Source of the DNA: Strix aluco
Lineage: Eukaryota; Chordata; Aves; Strigiformes; Strigidae
Assembly: GCF_031877795.1 (NCBI RefSeq)
Contig: NC_133971.1
Coordinates: 87,196,446 to 87,260,445, forward strand
DNA: 64,000 nt
Direction: 5' to 3'
In this document: one piece after another, positions 45,101-59,400 of the stretch
Numbering within the stretch: position 1 is the first letter of the stretch
Layout of the letters: each line of letters begins with the position of its first letter
The notes under the pieces: model-generated
Seen by the model: only the letters and a program-made list of their open reading frames with translations
The model's database searches: none
Told to the model about the DNA's origin: nothing
Made by a program: the position numbers and the translations under genes

Positions 45101-48100
45101 ACTGCTTTTCTTCCATTTTAAAATGAAATTAATATGTCACTTCTTGTTCTGTATGAACTTTATCTTAGGGTGACTTGCTTACAGTTGTAAGTAAAGTGCC
45201 AAAGGTAGAGCAGATGAGTGCAACCTCCAGTATGCAGTTGCAATCACAGGAAAAATGATATATCAAGATGTATAGTATGTAACTTATGAGCCAGACATGA
45301 CCCATGTGAATGAACATGGAAACCCAGTGAATCTCCGGGTCAGTTCTATGCTTTTACTGACTTACCTTATATGGCATTGGGCAACTCTGCTGTCTTCTCT
45401 CCTGCTTGCCTATTTAAAATTTGGGGTACTGCTTGCTGGTCTTTATGTGACATGAAAGGCTAAATGCATGCATATTGCTTAGCTATGGCATTTCACAGAC
45501 ACCCTCAGCCTTGAGCAATGCAAACATTGTATATCTGTGAAAATCTTAAATAAAACCAAAAATGTTAGGGTCAAGCAAACAACTGAGAGAAGTGTCACAC
45601 AGATTTGTCATTTTCATTGTGTTTTCTATATAAAAATAAATGTTAAAAAATGCCTGCCTTCTTAGGCTTGTCATAGAAGAAGGTTTGAAGGAGGAACCCA
45701 AATGGAAAAGAGTACTTGGGCTGAAATGAAGAGGCATATTTTATGCATAAAGGGCCACATGAGCAAACTGGAGATATACTCTGATGGGTTCTGGGCTTAT
45801 GGCGTCTTTAATTATAGATGATTAACAATTTGCTAGTTGCTTTGCAGGCAAGTAGAGAGACAAAAATCCCTGCTGGGAAATGCTTGCAGTCTAAGACCTC
45901 ATTCTGGTGGTGTGTGTAGAACTATATTTTAAGTCACAAGAAGTAGCAATATTAAAACAACAAAATTTTGCTTTCATTATCTCAGAGAGAACCATTGGCT
46001 TTTTGAAGTATTTCTATTACAGTTTGGAGCTTGCAATAGTGCATGCAACCACTTTATAGGAAACAATTTGGAGCAAGGTGCTTCTTGGTAAACCTTTTAC
46101 TTAGGATTAAAAATAGGATGCACCAAAGTGGGGTAGCAATTTCAGCTGCAAAGTACTGGGAAATTTAAAGGGAGCACCTCTGGCATGCAGAGCAGACTGT
46201 TGTACTGCAGATATTCAGAGCTGACCTCTTGTCAACTTCTCGTTTGAATCCTGAAAAGAAGGCTCTATGTAATTGGCAAGTATCCTTATTTTAATATGCA
46301 GCCATAAAAAGGTAAAGTATGATGATTTTTAACATCAGAAGATTAACATTTTACCTTTAAATAAAATATGATTAACTGGTACAGAATTGAAAGTAATAGA
46401 ACTGAAATATTCAAACTTGTGACTCTGTGGTGTCAGATTATGCATCAAGTGTGACAGTTTAAGTACTGAAGTGATTTAAAAATGATCCAGCTGAAGGATG
46501 TATATCCCAAGTATTGAGAATAAAATGGAATAAAACAATCATGGCTATCAAAACTTTCTCAAACCCTTCTCGCTGAAGGAACCAGGAAACCAAAGAGTAG
46601 CGTTGTTTACAGTCATCGCTCCTGCCTGGTGCCAGTGCAGGTGCAGCAAGGGAATAGTCAGCATGGTGTGATGGCATCCTAAACTATGATTTTAAGCCTA
46701 CCAGATGATGATTATGTTTAAATTTAATTGCCAGGCCAAGACTGTTGCTTCTGGATTCATCTACCTCCAGCAAGGTTCAAATATGATTGATCTAGCTATG
46801 TGTTTTTTCTTTCAGCAGTTTGCAGTCAGCCAGGCTTCTTAGTATCCCAGTACAGTTTCATTTCTGGCCAGTCTAGCACATGTTTTGATAAATAAAACCA
46901 CGTATTTGCCATCTGAAGTACTTGGTGTCACTGTTTGGAAATCTGAAAATGCCATTTTGAAGGTCTGTCATTTGACTTCTGCATATTTTAAGTCCTTGTT
47001 AGTAAAAATGAATTTTTTTCCCCACCTAGTAGTTCTGTAAACTCAGCTTGGAATTTGACAGTGAAGTGGCACCTTGCTGTCTGCTGAAGTCCTGTAAATG
47101 AAGTTTTTGAGTGCAATTTTGGCATTAAGTGATCCTCTTGTAGATGTTGTTTTCAGCAGGTTTGTGCACATTAAGCTATGGCACCTTGAAATTTTTTATG
47201 AAGCATCAAGAGGAGGAGTAGAATATGGCTCAGGTTTCAAAATGCAAAAATAAAAGAAGTGGTAAATAAAATGTATTGTGGTCACAGTAATTGTCAGATC
47301 TAATTTTGTTTACATCCAGTGAATAGGATACTGAAATAAGAGGGTGCGGCTTTCATGTAGTTTCTTTGGAGAGTAGAACTTCAGTAATTATATAAAAATG
47401 TGAGCAAAGCACTTAAAACAGCCTTCATAGTACGTGAACTCTTCCAGTTACACTGCTCAGATGCTTGTGTGGATTTCTTTATCTTTCATTATCTTCAGGG
47501 AGAACTTTCTGGTTGCTATAAATATCGTTATTGACATTGATGAAAGATCCTTAGATGCTTTTAAAGATGTTACTCATCATCTCTTAACAGTGCAGAATAA
47601 GACTCAAGTGAGCACTGCTCTTGATGTTCAGCTGTCATTTCAGGTAACGGGACAAGTCCTGTGAGGCCTTACTGTGTGTTTCAATGCAGATAACCATATT
47701 TAACCTGCCAATGCTCTTTGCTTTAACCTGCCAATAAATCTACTGAATATGTCCTGTGAATAGAATGAAATTAAAAATTAGAAATGCATTTCTAATTATC
47801 TGCAGAGAGAAGTTATGGGAGCAAGTAATATAAGCTTACCTTCAGGACAGTTTGACTGTGGAAAACTGCATAGTACGGTCTCTTGTAGTGTGAGACTAGA
47901 TTTGGTTACCCTGAAAAGCCTCTTAGTTTCCTCAGAAAACCATCTTGGTACACTGCCTTAGGTACATCTGCTGCGATGTCTGGGGATCTCTGCATCACCC
48001 GTGAATCCTAGTTGATTTCAAAAACTGTTTATATTGAACTTGTCTCATGTTGGCAAGGTTCATGTTGTATATTACACTCCTCCTTCTGGAAACAGCCACA

Positions 48101-51100
48101 GGACAGTCCAAAGACTTTAACAACAATGTAATTGTATTTTTCTGACTGAACAGTGAATACATTGGAGATTCTCCTTGCTCATCTGCAGGGGACAGATGAC
48201 CATCAGAAACCTTCTGGCGCTCTTGAACAATTCTCATAACGTATTTCTGTTCATAAAGCTGTAAATATCTGCTTTGCTTCACTTGTTACATCTCTCCACT
48301 GTGCCATTTTTGTGAAGGATCAGTGTTTTAAAAGATCCTCTAATGTTTTTTCAACACCTTTTGCTTTCCATGCTAGCTACAATAACAGCTAGGTTAAACG
48401 TGCTTGTTCTTGTGCCAGTGTTTTGCTTAAATAGCTCTTCCTTCTATTTAATGTTTAGGGAGAAGGGATTAGAGCAATAGACATTCCTCATCTCAAAGGG
48501 AGAAGAGAGGACAAGGTGAGAGAAGTTTCTCTTTCACTTGGATGCATGTTGCATGAATATTGGGAACTGCTTGACTTCAGGATTAGAACATGCTAGAAAT
48601 CTTGGTGAAATGGCACAAAGTGGAGAAGAATTGTATGACTGAAAGGTCAGGGAGCTTAGCAAAGTCAGAACAGTAATGTATACTAATTGGGATTTGTTTT
48701 TTCTTGCATATGGCAGTTGTCTCAAAGTTCATCTTTGCAAAGCTGCATAGCAAAACTTCTGGTTGGTGTTATGGAAAGTCCCCAAAGGTCAAACTTAAAT
48801 GCATGTATATGCTATGATTAAAGGCTGGTTAAAAATAGATAAAGTATGGGTAGCTCTTGCATTGCAGGAGCTTTGCTTTGTAGTTCACAGTTTTGACATA
48901 AAATTATTGTGGGCATGCTGAATCAGTGGTATTTTGTCTCCAGTAAATCTTTTGGCCTCAAGAGCAACCCAGAATGTGTTTGTGAGCTGTAATAAAGGGT
49001 GGTTCATTGTCTTCTCTTTTTATAATACTGCATTGCTTAAGGTGTTGTACTTTTTTTTTTCTTTCTTTCAATGTCAAGAATTTTAATAGGACTTGTGAAA
49101 TATGGAGACTTATGGAAGATTAGTAAATCTGCCAGAAGTTTATAAGACACACAAAGAATATATGAGATTATACATAAAGTTAAACTCTTCTTCAGTATTT
49201 GGATGTGCTTTCTAGATGATGTGAAAGTTCATTCCCTAGGAAAGACAGTATGGCAGGCACATTCTCTGAACTTTCCTGGAAAACAATTAGTCTAACTGTC
49301 TTTGAAGTGTGTTGCCTAATGTGGGTCTGTAGTTCAATGCTAGATGTTTGCTTGAAAGGGTTGTGTTGTGTATTCGCTATAGGTTGGTTCAGTAAGGCAA
49401 ATGTGTAAATCACCATATTTGTGTCATTTGTATTTTGCATATCTTGGGATTTAACATCTAGTTTATTAAAGTCGGCTATTGGCATTGGAGTGAATAAGGT
49501 TTTTAGTCAGGAGAAGTATGGGTGTAGGAGGGGGCAGGAAGTTTCAAGAGACTTTTTTGAAGCCACAGTTTCTTTGGGCAACTGCATGGATGAGGATAAG
49601 CAGTCCTCTCCTTTGGGGACTGCAGATATGCTGTAATATCACATGAAGATAACTAGAGGTGACCTCTTGGAGTTTCTACTCCAGACATCCTGTCAACATC
49701 ATGCCTCTGGATGTGTATCTTTGGGACTTCCTCATATCTCTGCTAAGTAATAAAGATAAGCCATGACCCATCTACCGTCTCTGCAGTCTAAGCCGTGCTG
49801 AACTCATTGTAGAGATGCATTGGATCCTGATTTGCTCATTCCTCCCCTTTGCCTCGGTACTCTTTGCCTTGCCCACCTTCATCCCAGCCATGTCTGTGAT
49901 GCAGCGCTATGGATGGACCCGCGGTTGATATGTTCAGAGAATGCCTTTTGTGTCTGTAGAGATATCCAGAAAGTAGTGCAGTAAGCTGTCACAACGCAAA
50001 TCATGAGTGCAGCACATGGATTTATTCTTCCCTAGTGAGAAGGCTCACCTATAAATCAAGGTGAATACACACAGTATTTCTTTTTTCCTGTTCATCTTCC
50101 ACTTTTTGTCAGTCATGTAGTGTTGAATATGCAAAGAGTTGAGAAACTATAAGTTAATAGTAGTCTATTAGTATTAGATACATTTCCCCTAGAATTTGTT
50201 AAATTTTATTATTCCCCTTTGGGATCTCAATTTAATTTCAAGGAGAGTGAGACTTCTAGAGTTTGTCTGTCTGGATTTGTGGGTAATGGACAGTAGTTCT
50301 TCCTTGCTTGTAAGGTTTCACATCAGAACTATCAGAACTGACTACTTTTTAAAGGGCTAGGAACCTAAGAGTTTCAGAACCCCAGAGGTGAGTCTGACTT
50401 GGAGCTGGGGGAGCTTCGAGAAGCTTCTCACAGGAGCCACTGCTGTAGCCCGCTCCTGCGCTACCAAAAACCCAGCCACGCAAACCCAGCACACAAAACC
50501 AATTTGAGAATCAATTGTAATATCAAGCCTAGTGCCAAGAAAAGTGTAGGATAACAGGAGAGTAATTCACTCTTAACATTTTCATACCTTAAGCTGCACT
50601 TGATGTCCATTAATAAAACAGATACATAGTGGGATGGTGTTACACTGCAAGATACTTGGTTGTTTTCATTGGCCTGACAGAACTTAATACTTTCACATTC
50701 AATTTTGTTCCACTAAAATGTATTTCAAACAAATTTGAAGACTTTTTGTGATGCCATGTTTTGGTTTTATGTTCTTTCGTGACATAGGGAGAGATGCATG
50801 TTGTGATCCTGCTATCCTGATGATCGTGCTCTGACATAATGGAAGTGATCTATTTATTTTTTTAAAAGTGTGTCAGTCTTTCATTGCAACATAATGGTAT
50901 GTCAATACTGAATGTCAGTCATCCTTTCAGACTTTCAGCTACTGCCATATCATTAGGACTTTTTTTATAATGAGCAAAATATGACAATTTCTGTATGTGA
51001 TGATACAAAATCTCAGAGAGCAACTGAACATCTGATGCAAAATGAAAATACTCTCTGAAATAGGGTTTTCTTGTGTTTCAGCAGGTTATTTTTTTTTCTT

Positions 51101-51159
51101 TTTCTGATGGAAAAGAGTTTTTGACAAAAGGTCGGTGTTACTTTAGAAGCATATGTTAG

Positions 51160-51420
51160 AAAAACAGACGTGAAAGAGATCTTTAGGCATCTTGTTCTTT
51201 CCCAATAGAGGATGGATCACAGCCTGCCTTCCTCTCTTGTCTTCTAGTTCTTTGCCCAGATAACCTGAATTTGAAGCTTAGATGTTCATTCTAATTTGGA
51301 GGCTTTGTCATAGCTGTAAGCCTTCCTCTAGGCTAGAAATTTGACTTGTTTCTTACTCAACAAATTAAGCTCTGCAGCGTCCACTGCCGATAAACCTTCC
51401 AAGCTGTCACAGGTTTGCTC
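51160..51420. repeat. Possible ancient CR1/L3-like remnant
   Basis: GAAAGAGATCTTTAGGCATC near 51172 and the following pyrimidine-rich blocks loosely recall the antisense 3' region of old CR1/L3 elements (GAAAGGACCTTxxGAGGTCATC). The match is weak and the boundaries are guesses. Confidence 0.25.
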
Positions 51421-52687
51421 TGTTCTCACTTGTGCTTTGTGAAAGGTACTGCAGTTTGGGTACCCGTCCCACAGATTTCTGGCAGTTGGGCAGATTTCAA
51501 AGGGCCATGAGTTATATTGTGGGGAAAGTGGTGGGTAGGCTGTTTGATCAGCATGAACTACAATGCCAGTAAACCTTTAACTTAGCTGGCATTAATGCAG
51601 CCTGACTGAAATAGCATTTAGAGTTAATGAAACTAGTTTTAACAGTATCTGCAATGCTTTCTGTGTGTGAACGTGTGACATTTTACAAGTGCACTGCAAA
51701 GACTAAATTGATTCTTAGAAGAATACATTTCTCTAGTCCAGACAAGACCTAATAGATCTTTTTCCTAGATAGCAGACTTAACTTTTTCTTAATTTTCTCT
51801 CTTGATTAAAATCCTGAATGGGGTGAAGTTTCTACTAAATGTCTACTCAAAACAAGCTTAGAGAAAATGGAATGTCAGCCTTAAAAATGTCACTTTAATA
51901 TGGTTTGACATGATAAGGTCCTAAAAGTCTCCTAACGATATATGTGCAAGTATGGAGTATGTATGCTTGCTGTATTTGGAATCAGTGTGTGCAGGAATAT
52001 ATAGTCACAAAATATTGATGACACTATGCTGGAAAGAGTGCTTGGAATAAGGAGCACTGGCAAGCCCAAGATACAGAGGTGAATGAAAGGCAATGGCATA
52101 TTCAATATGGAATATTAAAAAAAAAAGTATCAGACTGCTGGGACAAAGAAGTATATCCCCTATTAAAGGGGGGAAAAAATAGATTTCTCATAAACAATTT
52201 GCTTATTAATATTTAGATTTTATAAGGGAAATAGTATAATTCTAAAAGTTGCTTATGCTTTTAGGTGTGAAATGGAAACAATTTCCTTTGTGTGTCTGTA
52301 TGTGCACAAGCACTTGTATTATTGTAACCTTTTTTCATAGTGCTGACTGGTTTTAGTACAGAAGATATTTTAGTTTTGGTAAGTTGATTTTTGTCTATCC
52401 ATAAAATTCTGCTGACTTCTCTTTTGTGTCTAAATACTTGACTGATTATTGAATTCCATGCATTTATGAGTACATCAGAAGTCTTATTTAACAATTAGCG
52501 TCTGGAAAATCAAGGAAAGGCACATGTCACGCATGTGCCACATATTTAGATGACACTTTAAAAAAGCCATCTGTTCAACACTTCATCTTTAGGGCATTCT
52601 TTATTCTACAGAGAAGTGTACCCATTAATAAGGAGGGTTCAAAACCAACTTGTGTACCTATTAGGTATGGTGTTAATTTTATATTTT

Positions 52688-52722
52688 AAAATATATATGT
52701 GTGTGTGTCTGAGTATATATAT
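52688..52722. repeat. TA/TG microsatellite
   Basis: Alternating pyrimidine-purine tract made of TA, TG and TA runs, broken by TCTGAG. Confidence 0.85.
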
Positions 52723-55700
52723 TACCAGCTGCCTGAATTTTCAAAACACTAACAATTTAATGTAAGCTCCTGAGGGTGACATTTTGCAGCTAGTAAGCAA
52801 ACTAGAGTCTGGACAAAGACTATAGAGCTTCACGTTGAGCTGTGGACACTCACCACTCATAAAACTTAAAATTTTTATTTGTGTTGCTCTTATATAATTT
52901 GAAACCGGGTAACGGTTCTTTGGAATAACCTGTAACCTCTTACGTTTCAGTAATACAAGTTTTTGCAATATTGTCTTACGGTTTCTGAATATTTTTTTTT
53001 TTTTTTGTCAGAGCAGGCACATTACAGTTATACTTTGCTTATCTGAAACAGTTATCTAACACAAGATCATGGCAACCACTTATTCTGTGTTTAACATTGG
53101 TAAGCAAATTCCCCAGACCATCTAAACTTGTTTAATATCTCCTTGTAGTGTTTGGACAATGGACTGATGTTATTAGAAACTATGAATCAAAGTTAAATTG
53201 AGGGTATAAATCATGTTTAAACCACAGAACAAAATCATGTTGATGTGAAAGTGCAAGTAAGTAAAGGAAAAAGGATAAAATAATTGCTGATTCTTGGTTA
53301 AAGTAGGTGCAGACTAGTTATATCTTTTATGATGAATGTGAGGCTTCCACAGATGATGCCTACCATATATTTCCTCACAGTTAAGCGTACCTCTTTTGTA
53401 TTTGTACTGCATTGACATGGTGAAGCTCGAGCTTGGTGACTGCATGTTCTGAATGCATCTGGTTGGCAGCTTGGTAGTTAGCTGAACCAGCGTGTAGGGT
53501 CTTCTGCTCTTGCTTCAGACCTGAAAGGCAGGCAGAGATAATGGTCACAGTATTCCTACCACAGGTGAACTCTCTAGATGCAGTCTAGTGCTGTGGCCCC
53601 TTATGCTAGTGTATGATCTCCTCTGGTGCTGTCTTTCCTACCAGAAGATACTTGAGAGGATGGTACGGATAGGTTGTAGTGGTTTGCAGGAGAAGCAGTA
53701 ACTTCTGTTTGTAGATCAAGAGGAAAAAGGGTTTAATGAAATTAAATTTATGCTACTAAGAATTCTGTGAATTTCATCAGTGGAGCTTAGGTTAGAAGAA
53801 TGAAATAATTCTTCTTCAAGGCTTAGAAATTTTCATGTTTGCTTTCCTTCTAAGGTAGAATAGATGATGTGGAAGCATTTCTGAATGAGCCCAAAGTTTG
53901 ATTTTTCCTGAAACATACTTTTTGTGTTTTCTGCAGCTGTGGAATATTTTTGTTTTCTGTTGGCTACTAATAAATGATATCAGAGTTCCTGCTTATATGA
54001 TACTCTTGAGTTTTATTTTTGGTGTTCCACTGTCTTGTTTGAGACAGTGTTTTGGTCAGAGTTGGTTTGAGCCTAGCTAGACTTGAAAATGTGCGCATAT
54101 TTGAATATGCACAGGTATGTGTTCAAACACTTAGCTAGCAGTCCCACAGCGGCAGCACATACGTATCTCTGAATCCTCTTGGATATACCTCTCTCTGCAT
54201 CCAGTTATGGATGCCCGAAGTAGATGCATGTTGGTGTAATGAGGATTTTTGTGAACAGCACAGGCCAGGTCTAACCTTACCAATTTGTTGTAACTGACTG
54301 CCACTAAACAGTGTGGAAAATGTTTAATGCAAAAGCATGAGTCTGCCTGGTAAAATATTAAATCTGAGAAGTGCAAGGAAGAGCAATGAGAAATTTAAGA
54401 TAAGAATGCTAAGTGTAATTCAAAGCCACACATCTCTTAAAACAATAAAACTTCCCTCACACAATCTATGTGTTATCGGATTTTGTGATTTCCAGTTGAA
54501 CTCTCCATGCATGTGTGCTGACCTCTATGCAGAATCTTTTCAGTAATCCGTATTGTTATCACTGTGTTGATTTAAAAATCTTAACTCTCTGCACACTCTG
54601 AGCAACTGGATAAGCCTTGTTACTTATCTTTACCTTAGACTTTATGTGCAAACTTTAATATCTTATGCGTATAAGGTCTGACCTTTTCTACAGTTGCAAA
54701 CAAGTCTCCAAATAAACTTTGAATTATTAAACTACAGTTTATGTGAATGTAATGCAGTTCTCATACTATTTTATATTTCTCTAGCTCTCTCTTGTCTTAC
54801 AGAAATGCATCCAAATGGCAAATCTATCCTTCATAAGTGAAGTAGCTTTATCTTTTCCTAATTAGGCAAAAAATTCAGACTCTAAAGCTTTTGTTTGAAC
54901 AGAACTGAGATCCTGTAATAAACATTATGGGCACAGAAGAAACTTCCATTTGCTTGTTAATGGACATCTATGGATCTGTTTCAAGTCATATTACAGGACT
55001 ACTGCTATAATAAAAATTGGGGATTGTCTTTTAAAATAATAACATCAATCTTGTGACAGAAGCTTATGTTCTAGTAACTGTGCTGTTTCTGTTTAACTGT
55101 GTGCATGTGTGAACCAAATATTGTCAGGTTGCACTGGTGTGTATATTTTTATTTGCATTGTATTAGCAATTCATGATAGTAAGGTGAAACCAACAGTCAT
55201 AGGCTGGGGCTGTGTTATGCCAAGCATAACTTTATCTTTCTTTAAAGACATCTGTTCTCTGGACTTGTCGTCAGCGTCATGAATTCCCAAGCTTGAATTG
55301 CTACAGATCACAAATGAGAGTCTGGGTTTTGCAGGGGGAAGGAGAGGAACTGAAGAGATCGGTAAAAAGGGAGCGAATATATGAGGATGGACACACATAT
55401 TCTGTCTTAAAAGCTAAACTTGCTGGGGTTTTTGAAAAACACCTTTGGTTGGAGAAGAAGAAAAGCCCCATTTCAACTTGTCATTTTAATTTTGCCCTTC
55501 AGTGCCAGTCTGAAGCATATTTGCAACTGTTTCTGTTGAATAGTGCAAAGGTTTGACTTGTATCCTTTCCAATGGCTTTCAAAAGATTTCTGTGCTCTCT
55601 GAAAGGGCGATGCATTCATTTATGACTGTGGCATATGTACAGGAATGGAGATGGCCTTGATTTATACTGCTTCACTGCATGCATCTCCTTGCTTAAGTCA

Positions 55701-56382
55701 AGGTTCCCAATTGAAGAATTCAGCCAACCTCCTGATTATAAAGGCATCTAGGGTGGCAGAAAAATTGTGGTTAATGTTTCCCAGGTTGCTGTGACTTTTG
55801 TTAGAGGACATAGAAGTTGAGAAGCTCAATTCCTTTTAAGAGAACATTTGAAAGTTTGGGACAGAATACAGAAAGTATGGAGATGTTAACTACAGCTGAT
55901 TGACAGAGCATGAGTAGTTGGTTGTTTAATGTGAAGTAACATGAACAAAAATGCCCCAAATGGGGGTTTTGTTAGTGAAATCACTCTTGGAATTTTAGAC
56001 CTGTTTACAGTGGAGTCTTTTTGTCTGCAGTGTTAATGTGTTTATTGTATATTCTTTATGTGTTTCCTTTTTCAGTTATACGTGAATTTATTTTATTGTT
56101 TTTAGTGAACTATATGTTGTAAAACATACAGAATATGCAGCATGATTGGAGTAATGTTTGTTCTGAGATCTGAATTGTTACTTTCTTACTGTGAACCTTA
56201 ATGGTGGATTAAATTTTTTGCCTTTATTTTGCCTTAGGTTTTGATTTATTTCAGTGAAGTTGACAACCCTTACATTATTGCTGTAAGAGCCACAGAAAAA
56301 GTATTCAATGTCTTGAAAGAGACCACTTTAGTGTATCTCACTAAAATGCTTGAGAATATACAAGAATTTATATTCTAAAACT

Positions 56383-56437
56383 ATAATTCTAGGCTTGTCA
56401 TTATTGCTTGTCTAGGCAATAATTCTAGACTTGTCAT
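56383..56437. repeat. Short direct repeat
   Basis: ATAATTCTAGGCTTGTCAT at 56383-56401 recurs with one change at 56419-56437. Confidence 0.85.
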
Positions 56438-59400
56438 CATGGAAAGGCACCTTCACACATCTTTAATTTCTATAACTAGTTTTAATAATTTCCCTGGGAC
56501 CATCCTGAAAATAGACCTTTTCTCAGTTATATCCTGGTTATGCAGGTCAAATTGATTTATTTTTTGCTATCACTTTTTTGTGATCTGGATAAGCATACAT
56601 AAACATGAAATTGTGGATATTAAACTGTACCTAGCATTTTATGTTCTTTCCCATGCAACTTCTTCCTTTTTCAGAGGATGAACCATAAAAACAACCTGAT
56701 GCATAACTACTTTCTGGACATAGTCAGCACTATGCAATTTAGCTTGTGAGTGTAGAAACTTTGGTAATTCTAAGAATTGTTCAGCTTGTAATAACTCTAC
56801 ATGAACTGGAAAGTTACTGTGTGTGGTGTTAAATGCAAAATTACACCTAGTTTTTTGAGGAAGAGTAGTAGTGTTGTTGAGGAGATGGGGAATCTCGGGG
56901 GTTTTTTTTGTGGTTTGCAGTCAATGAAAAACTTTTGAAACTTTGATGTGTATACATTGTGATTTTTCCCTTCAGTGATTATAAAACTAGAATGGTGATG
57001 TGTATGTGTGTGTCTGTGTAAAATGTTTCATGCTTTATGAGAATATACAGAGTTACTGAATTAAAATAATGTAGTGAAACTTCATTGAACGGTCAGCTTG
57101 TTTTGAAATATAATTAGGAGATGCGCTAACTTCCATTTAGTGTGTGCAAACAGAAAATGTATATATGGAGCCAATGGGTATATATCTGTACTAAACTCTT
57201 TATTCTGTTTTTACTCAACCTTTCGACTGTATTTGAATCATCTCCTAATTTCTACTTTCTTATAACTAATTTACATAATGCTGCTGCTCACTTAAAATCA
57301 GCTCATTCCAAGGACTGATATAATGTGTTGTGCTAATCTAGGTCCTTTCGTTCAAGGAGATCAGAGTGGTTTGCAAATGCTCATAATTCTGTCCTCATCC
57401 TGTGAGTTAAAATGTATTGCTGCCATCTCATCTTCATAAAAATGAAGAAAATGAAGTATAAATTTAAGAATTTGTTCAACATATTAAAGGAAAGCTGTAG
57501 CAGAACTCACATATCTTTAATCTGGCACTTGTGTTTTCCTTTGGTTTTGTCTACTTTCCGAGCTTGCACAATAAGGACTGTGGGTGAAAACTGCCTTTAC
57601 TGAAGGCAGAAGGACTAGGACTTCATTTAAAACACTGGAAGATGAGTTTTATTGCCAATTAGGGTAAATAGCAGTAGTCTGTAAATAATCCCCTTTTGCT
57701 CACAGAAAGAGTGAACTTTAGATGCCCCATTCTGTATTCTTTCAAGTTCCCAGTTTCTAAAGATGCTTTGGTTGTATTAAACCTGCTTGTGTCAAACCGT
57801 ATCTTTCTGCAAGTTGCAAGAAACTATCTGACAGTGGTTCTTGCAAGTTACTGCTGCTTTTGTCTTCTATATTTTCATTTCAGACTTGGCCTTAATCTTC
57901 TTGTGGAACATTTAGGCATTTTCTGCACGTGGACATTAAGTCCTTAGACATCTTTAGGGTTTCTACAAAATCAAACGGTGAAAATTGAAGCAGTATCTTT
58001 TGCCATTTCCATGTTAAGTATCTGTTTGTATGTGTGGATGCTGATATTTTATCTTGTCTTGAACAACTTTATATTGTAAACTTGATTTGTTATCTAGCTG
58101 AGATACAGTAAGTGCAGTATGGTATCTGTCACCTTTGGCAACATGGCCTTTCTGAATAGGTGTAGGAATTTACATCAGAGAAAATGTCTTTATGCCTGTA
58201 TGTTGAAATTTTCTTTTCCCAGGAGGAAAGTGATTTTAAAGCACAGAGGAAGCTGAGGGACATCTTTTCTTGTTTCTGACTAGCTATCCTTTGTAACTTT
58301 CCTTAAATGAAGTTACTTCAGAGTGTCCAAGAACATGTCTGCAAGAGTCAGCCTTCTTTTTGCTTTAATCATTACATTTTCGTTCCCTCTGTTAAGAGTG
58401 GTTTTTTTTTTTTTTTTGCTGATTGGTTGCAGTCTGTATTATGAAGCTGCATACAGGCTGTGTCCAAAGACTTTTGTGGAATGGTATAGCTGTCCTTGAA
58501 AATTTGATCAGTTAAGAAAAAACATAGTTTTCTCTTGCTTTTTTTTAGAAAGATGGTATTCTTAACTCTGTAGGAAAATTATCTATGTAAAATGATTGGC
58601 TTGTTGCTACTGATTACAACTGATTTATTGAGTTGCCTCTCCACCTTCCATCTTCCAAATATTTGTAGTATGATTTTGTAATTTTTCTTTGTATACACAC
58701 AATTTTGTACTCTTGCAATGATTAAGAAACACTGCTTCCTTCCCTTCTGCCAGGGGAAGGAAAGAAAAGACTTCTGTACCAGTGGAGGGGTTTATGACTC
58801 AGCCTGCTTGGTTGGTGGGAGGTGCGCAGATTTCTGTTTGAGCTGTAATTATGTAGTGGGAGAATTGACCAAGTGGATAATTCTAGGGCACTTTTCCTTA
58901 CTTACCTCTCAGAGGGGAGCTACCGTTGGCAGGCAGATTTGGGTGAGATCCAGGCCTAACAGAAGACCTAAATTGTAGGAATCTAATGGAGCACTTCTAA
59001 AATGCAAAAGTCCCAGTTTGGCATATGGAGAGATGTAGTGCTTTTGGGGTACGTAGAGAGTTAAAGGTACGGAAAATGAATTCTCTTTTAAAACTGGAAA
59101 CAAATTCTCAGCAGGATTTCTTCACAATATCAAAATTTAAGAATGATTAAGTTGGTCTGGCCCTCATGTGAGCAGGCAGCCAGTTGTGGATAAAAAGTAA
59201 TCTGAACAATAGTCCTCTTTTCTTGACATCAGGGAAGTGCCTTCTTTTTTTCCGGTTGTTAAAGCTTGTTTGTATGGAGAATGCAAATGAATTTCTTCTT
59301 TGTGTTTGCTTAAGCCCAGGAAGATGAAATTTCTGTCACAGAATTGGAGCTTTTGGGGATGTTTTAGAATTTAAATGAAAATATGTCTGAATTCTTCTGT

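Noticed and set aside
53630..53680. Possible hinderin exon 6 (a YQK-like codon run)
   Set aside because: Only three residues agree with the expected LYQKYLSEQQ region; flanking codons and splice sites do not fit.
54581..54620. TCTTAACTCTCTGCACAC as a U12 branch site with AC end for intron 5
   Set aside because: Continuing the exon 5 frame gives a stop or a peptide unrelated to the family.
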